Assembly: GCA_034505795.1 (NCBI GenBank)
Contig: JAPDQM010000146.1
Span: forward strand, 1-8,535
DNA length: 8,535 nucleotides
Source of the DNA: Thermofontimicrobium_A sp034505795
Lineage (GTDB): Bacteria > Zhuqueibacterota > Zhuqueibacteria > Thermofontimicrobiales > Thermofontimicrobiaceae
Direction of reading: 5' to 3'
In this document: positions 1 through 5,200 of the stretch, piece after piece
How the letters are laid out: every line of letters begins with the position of its first letter
Position numbering within the stretch: the first letter of the stretch is position 1
Made by a program: the position numbers and the translations under genes
Notes under the pieces: model-generated
The model's database searches: none
What the model saw: the letters and a program-made list of their open reading frames with translations, nothing else
What the model was told of the DNA's origin: nothing

Positions 1-110
1 GCTATGAAACCATCCCACAGGGACATCTGATAATAGCCCTGCCATTCATGGCTGAAAATGATGTGATCCGAAATTCCATGAGTCTCTAATGCACTCTTGC
101 ACTTTTGATT
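1..110. other. Left-edge segment, possible gene end, strand undecided
   Basis: Two codon-aligned antisense readings are open to the window edge. On + the frame starting at position 3 gives 28 codons (ending RNSMSL) and stops with TAA at 87-89, as the tail of a gene would. On - the same triplets, open from position 110 down to 1, give an aromatic-rich peptide containing HEWQGYYQMSLWDGF. That composition looks more protein-like, but the reading has no ATG before position 26 and an in-frame TGA at 111-113. Neither peptide is recognised. Runs of 28-36 open codons occur by chance, so this may be a partial gene on either strand, a frameshifted remnant, or non-coding DNA. Confidence 0.25.
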
Positions 111-117
111 TCATTTT

Positions 118-225
118 TTCCCAGGAACAAATTCCTAGGTTGAAAGTCCGCCTCGGAAGGGCTAATTTCGCTCGATCCTGGCGGAACCGGAACCTGCTTC
201 CTGCTTTGATCTGCTCAGGGAAAAT
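118..225. repeat. GC-rich intergenic segment, possible dispersed repeat
   Basis: This block is clearly richer in G and C than the AT-rich DNA on both sides. It contains short internal symmetries: a CCAGGAA / TTCCTAGG hairpin with one bulged base at 121-139, a TCCGCC / GGCGGA pair at 148-153 and 180-185, tandem CGGAAC units near 183-194, and two tandem copies of CCTGCTT near 193-207. Both strands carry short open frames through it, but neither has a convincing ribosome binding site or a recognisable product. A structured intergenic repeat is the preferred reading, by inference only; a second copy in the genome would be needed to prove it. Confidence 0.3.
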
Positions 226-250
226 GTTTTCGCTATACTTAAAATTTAGC

Positions 251-279
251 TTCATAATCCAAAAAATTTTAATTATATT
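251..279 (+). promoter_or_regulatory. Candidate sigma70-like promoter for the ATPase fragment
   Basis: TTCATA (251-256, four of six matches to the -35 consensus) and TATATT (274-279, five of six to -10) are separated by 17 bases. Transcription would start near 287, leaving a leader of about 54 bases before the ATG at 341. The surroundings are very AT-rich, so a chance match is quite possible. Confidence 0.35.
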
Positions 280-340
280 TCAAACAAAACACCTCAGCTT
301 CCATTTCATTCGTCGCTCAATAAAACGCACGAGGTAATCA

Positions 341-556
341 ATGATAGATTATATCCCCAGAACGCATTACTTTAAAAAAATCGAGCCATTTATCGATCAA
401 GATCTGATCAAAGTAATCATGGGGCAGCGTCGAGTGGGGAAAAGCTATTTTCTTTATCAGATCATGGATGCCATAAAAAACAAGAATCCTGATGCGAACT
501 TCGTTCACATCAATAAGGCAAACTGCCAAGAATGCTTTTTGAAATTTAAATTCTAA
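341..556 (+). pseudogene. Truncated AAA-type ATPase (ATP-binding/DUF4143-like family), N-terminal stub
   Basis: The 71-codon frame starts MIDYIPRTHYF and carries a full Walker A P-loop, GQRRVGKS, at residues 28-35, followed by FLYQIMDAIK. This opening matches the N-terminus of the widespread bacterial AAA-family ATPases that usually carry a C-terminal DUF4143 domain and are typically about 370-420 residues long. Here similarity appears to end around residue 58 (HINKA); the final residues look unrelated and the stop follows at 554-556. Walker B, the sensor motifs and the whole C-terminal part are absent, and nothing downstream continues them before the convergent GH4 gene. The start is supported by GAGG six bases upstream of the ATG. 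Because the start region and P-loop are intact but the rest is missing, a deletion or recombination remnant is the best explanation. A functional small P-loop protein is unlikely. Confidence 0.7.
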
Positions 557-625
557 TAGAGAGCTATTTTTTACCCACAAATTTGTCTGCAGATTGGTAA
601 CTTTTTTACTGGATATTTTTCTGTT

Positions 626-1954
626 TTAAAGATTGATCTGGTGAAACCGCCCCAAATACTCCTTATTTTTCTCAAACATCTCTTTCACCATATTCCGAAT
701 TTCCGCCAGCGACAACTTCGCCGCGGTCAACGGATCGTGGGCGATGGCTTGATAGATCAGCATGGCATCCCCCTGGAAGAAGCCTTCCACCGCCATCATT
801 TCGGTTTGGGCAGTCAGGTTGGTCAGAATGGCACAGGATTCGGGCAGGCGTCCGACATGGATCGGCTCAAAGCCTTTGCGGGAGGCCAGCACAGGGACTT
901 CGACGCAGGCGCCTTCGGGCAGGTTGGTGACCAGTCCTGTATTCGGCACATTGCCATTGAACTGATACAATTCGCCGCCCAGGTAGGCATTGATGATATG
1001 AGCAGCATACTCATGTCCCCGCTCCAATGAGATTGGGTGATCGCTGTTCAGCCAATTCAAAAAATCATTCTTCCAGGTTTGTTCGGCGTTGCGATATTCG
1101 TTCAGAATAAAGGCATGATGGCCTGGGTTCCAGCCCGTGCTATGGGTACAATATTTCTCAATCAAATCGGGTCGTTTTCGGAACCACCAGTTGTATTCGG
1201 AATTGTGGCCGCTGGACTCAGTAACATAATAGCCCAGCGCCAGAAACATCTCATTGCGTACCTGTTCTTCGTTGTAAATTTTTTCCTCGTTCATTACTAC
1301 TTCTCGCAGCCGGGGATAAAGATCTTCGCCCCGATATTCCAGCTTCAAAAACCAGGCAAGATGATTGATGCCAGCGCAAGTATAATTCAGTTCGCTAAAT
1401 GGTACCCCCAACCAGCGAGCCAGCATTTCGGCTGTTCCCTGCACGCTGTGGCACAGGCCGGTCACCTTGATGAAGCTGGTCCGCTGCATGGCGTGGCAAA
1501 GCATGGCCATGGGATTGGTATAATTCAGCATAATTGCATTAGGGCAAAGCTCTTCCATATCTTTGCAGATGTCCAGCATGGTGGGAATGGTGCGCAGCGC
1601 CCGAAATATTCCGGACGGACCACGAGTGTCGCCCACATTGATATCGATCCCGTATTTTTCAGGGATCAAAATATCGTGCTGCCAAACGCTGGTATCGCCG
1701 CAGAGGATGGTCACCAGCACGGCATCGGCATCTTTCAACACATCACGGCGATTCAACGAGGCGGTGACTTGAGCGGGATAGTTACCCATCCTGATTATTT
1801 TTTCACAAGCCTGCTTCGCAAATTTCAGGCGCTCCGAATCGATGTCGACCAAAGCGATTTCTGCATCTTTTAACAATGGAAATGTCATCAGATCACGAAC
1901 CAAACCACGGGTGAAGCCCAGGCTGCCTGCGCCGATAAAAACGATCTTTTTCAT
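626..1954 (-). CDS. melA: Family GH4 alpha-galactosidase / alpha-glucosidase (MelA/AglA-like)
   Basis: This is a 442-residue cytoplasmic glycosidase of family GH4, whose members use NAD and a divalent metal (usually Mn) and cleave glycosides by a redox-elimination mechanism. The N-terminus is a Rossmann fold with the dinucleotide loop FIGAGSLGFTRG at residues 6-17 and a likely ribose-binding acidic segment, VDIDS (36-40). Family motifs follow in order: GDTRGPSGIFRALRTIP (108-124), NYTNPMAM (144-151), GLCHSVQGT (166-174) with the metal ligand Cys168, and CAGINHLAWF (193-202) with the metal ligand His198. YYVTESSGHNSEY (242-254) and NLPEGACVEVP (344-354) are also family blocks. The CHSV signature and the many blocks shared with E. 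coli MelA favour alpha-galactosidase, but alpha-glucosidase or mixed activity is possible. Length is normal (about 430-480). The start is the ATG at 1954: GGCAGAGGAG lies about 12 bases upstream, and the 17 codons before it belong to an intergenic repeat. No sugar transporter or regulator adjoins the gene, and the neighbouring + strand stub converges on it with a 69-base gap. Confidence 0.92.
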   Translation of the reverse strand: MKKIVFIGAGSLGFTRGLVRDLMTFPLLKDAEIALVDIDSERLKFAKQACEKIIRMGNYPAQVTASLNRRDVLKDADAVLVTILCGDTSVWQHDILIPEKYGIDINVGDTRGPSGIFRALRTIPTMLDICKDMEELCPNAIMLNYTNPMAMLCHAMQRTSFIKVTGLCHSVQGTAEMLARWLGVPFSELNYTCAGINHLAWFLKLEYRGEDLYPRLREVVMNEEKIYNEEQVRNEMFLALGYYVTESSGHNSEYNWWFRKRPDLIEKYCTHSTGWNPGHHAFILNEYRNAEQTWKNDFLNWLNSDHPISLERGHEYAAHIINAYLGGELYQFNGNVPNTGLVTNLPEGACVEVPVLASRKGFEPIHVGRLPESCAILTNLTAQTEMMAVEGFFQGDAMLIYQAIAHDPLTAAKLSLAEIRNMVKEMFEKNKEYLGRFHQINL

Positions 1955-1977
1955 AAATGATAATGTCTCCTCTGCCT

Positions 1978-2100
1978 TTATAAAATCCCAAATTCCAAAA
2001 ATCAAATATCAGATAAATTTCAACCTTCAAAAAGCAACTAAATGCCAAAACTCAAAAAACAAATTCCAAATAATTTTCAAAAACAAAATCTCAAATTTCA
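1978..2100. repeat. Degenerate A/C-rich intergenic repeat (CAAATTCCAAA-type words)
   Basis: The + strand is strongly depleted in G and made of loosely repeated words of about 10 bases: CCCAAATTCCAAAAATCAAA at the left, AACAAATTCCAAATAA near the middle and CTCAAATTTCAAAT at the right. On - this reads as TTTGGAATTTG-like units. There is no fixed period and no ORF of note. It is a known style of low-complexity intergenic filler in several uncultivated bacterial lineages. It sits directly between the GH4 start codon and its candidate promoter, so it would be transcribed as the 5' leader. Confidence 0.5.
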
Positions 2101-2128
2101 AATATACAGATTTCATCGCTTAGATCAA
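2101..2128 (-). promoter_or_regulatory. Candidate sigma70-like promoter for the GH4 gene
   Basis: On - the sequence shows TTGATC (2128-2123) as a -35 element and TATATT (2106-2101) as a -10 element with a 16-base spacer. Transcription would begin near 2094, giving a leader of about 140 bases to the ATG at 1954. The elements overlap a long inverted repeat, which would suit a repressor operator. No experimental or comparative support is available from the window. Confidence 0.4.
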
Positions 2129-2140
2129 TGGAATCTGTAT
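2104..2140. repeat. Imperfect inverted repeat, 13-base arms, overlapping the GH4 promoter
   Basis: The left arm ATACAGATTTCAT (2104-2116) pairs with the right arm ATGGAATCTGTAT (2128-2140) over 13 positions with a single T-G wobble; the loop is 11 bases. Outside the arms, AAATTTC on the left can pair with GAAATTT on the right if four bases bulge out. On + it is followed by TTTTTT and so resembles a terminator, but no + strand gene lies upstream. Overlap with the -35 and -10 elements makes an operator for the GH4 gene the more natural reading, by inference. A relic of a small mobile element end is the alternative. Confidence 0.6.
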
Positions 2141-2223
2141 GAAATTTTTTACGCCTGAGAGCGAACAGAAGCATGATTTATTGGTTGCTCTTTGGTTGTG
2201 ATTTGGGTTTTGTCATATTGAAA

Positions 2224-2258
2224 TAAGAAAGGCTGCCCGCAGCATCGAGCAGCCTTTT
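2224..2258 (-). terminator. Rho-independent terminator after the giant T9SS protein gene
   Basis: AAAGGCTGC (2228-2236) pairs perfectly with GCAGCCTTT (2249-2257): a 9-bp stem with a 12-base loop. Read on -, the stem is followed by a T-rich tail (TTTCTTATTT). It begins about 22 bases past the stop codon of the large gene, the usual position for its terminator, and isolates it from the GH4 gene. Confidence 0.75.
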
Positions 2259-2278
2259 GCATGAACAACTAACGATCC

Positions 2279-5200
2279 TTATTTCATCAGGGTCATCTTT
2301 TTCACCGCCTGGAATTTATTGGCCTTCACATGGTAGAAATAGACGCCGCTGGAAAGGTTCTTAGCTTCAAAAATGAAGCGATGAACGCCAGCGTCCAATT
2401 TGCCATTGAAGACCTCGGCTACTTTCTGTCCCAGAATATTGTACACTGCAATTTCGACATTCCCATTTTCCGGTATGGCCAATTCAATCGTGGTGGATGG
2501 ATTGAACGGATTGGGATAGTTCTGCTTCAGTACATATTCTTTGGGCAGATTGGCTCCGGCCAGATCGTCAGCCGAGGTGGCTACGGCCTTCTTGTAATAC
2601 GCTTCGATCCACAGGTCGGTATCCAGACCCCAGGAATAGGTGGAATTGGTGAAGTCGTTGTACTTACCGTCATTGAACTTTTCCCACACGCGGTTGGCTT
2701 TATCGCCTTCGCCGTTGGCATCAGCGAATAGCGCAAATTGATCATCCGCTGTGGTCGGCCATTCAAAGCCAATGAAAATGAGACCGGTAAGGGTGATTGG
2801 ATTTTCCAGGAAGAATACATTCCCCATCTTCGTGGTATCCAATACATCGGTAGTGGTCTTTACTGTGGCAATAGTGGCGCCTGGCGCACCGCTTGGCTCA
2901 ACCAGCTTTACGACCAGGTCGATCGTATCGGGAGTGCCAACGATTGTCTTAGTTGCAAAATAGAATTTGAAGCCGTGCAGTACATCGCGGGCTTTCAAAT
3001 TAAACCACTGGTATTTGCCAATATCGCCATAGCTATTGGTACCGACGATGTAGCCGCTGCCATAAGGATTCTTATGCAACACTGGCGTATTGCCATAGAA
3101 GATGGTATCAAGGTTGGTCACGACAAACTGGGCATCGTTAGTAAATGCTGCCAGACCATTGTTGGTGCCCAAAATGAATCCGATAAATTTATCATCTTTG
3201 ATGGGCATGAACGCGACGGAACCGGTACCGTTGCCATTGGTGACTTTTCCGATGGAGGAAGAGGTGTAAGCAATTTGAGCCAATCGCGGTCCACGTGTGA
3301 CGTCGACCATGGTAAACAGCTCAGCGCCGCCCTTACCCGAAATATCCGGATAATAGGCGCCTACATATTCCTTACTACCAATGGCAAAATATCTGATCTT
3401 CGACGCGCCGGTGCCGACAACGGTCGTAGCCACCGTATCCATCACCAGTGTCGTGGGATCCATGCGGAACAGCGGTCGGCCGTAGGATTTCATGTAGAGC
3501 TTACCATCCTTAGCCTGGGCAATATTTGGCACTGAACCAAAGCTGCCGGACGGCAAGGTAATAACGGTTGGTGTAAAGGTGTTGCCATTATCGGAAGTAG
3601 TAAACTTGACGAACCGATTGCTTTCCCTGGCTGCAGCATAGATCGTCAACGTATTGTCGCTAGCTTTGCCAAAAACGCTGATCATATCGCCCAAGCGCCC
3701 GATGGCGGCATCGTAATTGATTACGGTTTTTGCCGAATCGGTCTCGCTCTTCCAGGCATAGACCCGGAACGGGCTGGCCGCATCCGACGTCAGCGACATA
3801 TTGGAAACGAAGATCATGCCATCTTCGGAGACGTCCACATCGTTCAGATGGAACAGGCCAACACCTTCGGCCTGCGGCGGCTTCTTGATGACGCCAAGAC
3901 TATCGCCGGTAAGCGCATCGTAGATGACCACGCGATGATCACCAAAGCGAGTTACTACATAAATTCGATCAGCGCCATTAACCTTGCCGTAAGCCATGCC
4001 TCGGGTGTAATTGCTGGTGGACATGTAAGCCGGAAAGTTACCAGCAGCTTGCGTCTTCGCCCAGAGCGGAACGAGTGGCTTGGGAGCTGGTGGCGGCGGC
4101 ACCACAGGTTCAGTGACCGAGAAATTATCGAATATCACCTGGCCAAAACCGGTATTGTATTTGAAAACACCGGGATAGCCTTCCGGTAAAATTCGAGCCA
4201 CATCTTCAAATGGGCAGCCGGGCAGTACTTTGCCATCGATTTCAGCCCAAAAGAGATTATCGGTCACCGTAATTTTCATGTTGTGCCAGCCGGTTTTTAA
4301 CGGCTCAAAATCAACGCCAGGATTCCAGTACTTGCTGATATACCAGCTTGCGCCATCATAGCCTTGCAGTCGCAACTGGCCATTGTTCGACGAGGTGGAA
4401 TTTCGGAATACAAAACGATAGTACCGCAGCGAATCGTGCTTCGTCTTGATGGCCAAACCGGTGTACAGCGGGAAATTCACATCCGGCGTCCCCACCAGGT
4501 AAAAATCGGCCGAAATGGTGTAGTCCTTGAAAACAGCATCCTTTACGTGGGCAATACCGGTTTCTGCGCTGTCTTCATAAACCACAACATGGCTACCCCA
4601 GGCACTGGCGGTGGAATCGGCCACGTAAATATTGCCCGGCAGCGTCGCCTGGTTGAGTTCCCACTGTAGATCCAGTTTGCCGTTCGTCGCGGCTTCTAAC
4701 AATGGCAGAGTGGGAGGAGGTGTGACGACCGGGATAAAGTGCTCGCGAATCGTCCCTCTAAATGAATAGCCATCGTTATAAACGCTGGCCGATGTTGTAA
4801 ACTGATCGCATTCGGCAATCAAATTGATGATACCGGTAGGTGGGGTCCAGCCATCCAGATCGGTTTCCTTGTCGATAAAGATATAATTGGTATCCGCACC
4901 GTCGGTGATTAAGACCTTATTGGTAGTGCTGCTATTGCTACCCGCCGGTGGCCAGGCTGATGGATTCACGATCCATACATTATTGCACTGAACCAACATG
5001 GCTTCGTAAGGTTCGCCAAGGTCTTTAATCGTAATCAGGGTTGGCTCAACGACATTGCCAGTACTGATCACGGTTACATCCTCGGCTGCGGCCGGTTCAA
5101 TTTCGGTGATGCCGCGGTATTGGGTCAACTTGCCTTTGATATGAACCTTGTCGCCCATATTCAACGTGAGTTTGATGGTGCTGGAATAGAGCACAATACC

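Noticed and set aside
46..337. Opposed short frames at 46-255 (-) and 89-337 (+)
   Set aside because: Both cross the GC-rich block and the AT-rich promoter region, lack good ribosome binding sites and show no domain; they appear to be chance frames in a possible repeat.
1037..1873. 278-codon + strand frame opposite the GH4 gene
   Set aside because: Its product shows no family features, while the opposite strand encodes a full set of GH4 motifs; it is an antisense shadow.
1978..2100. CRISPR array
   Set aside because: The repeated words are short, degenerate and without regular spacing or unique spacers; no cas gene is present.
2104..2150. + strand rho-independent terminator (hairpin plus TTTTTT)
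   Set aside because: The shape fits, but no + strand gene lies upstream, since 626-2100 is the GH4 gene and its leader on -; the dyad is better explained as overlapping the GH4 promoter.
2738..3535. 265-codon + strand frame opposite the giant gene
   Set aside because: Antisense to well-conserved domain B of the secreted protein; no ribosome binding site or domain of its own.
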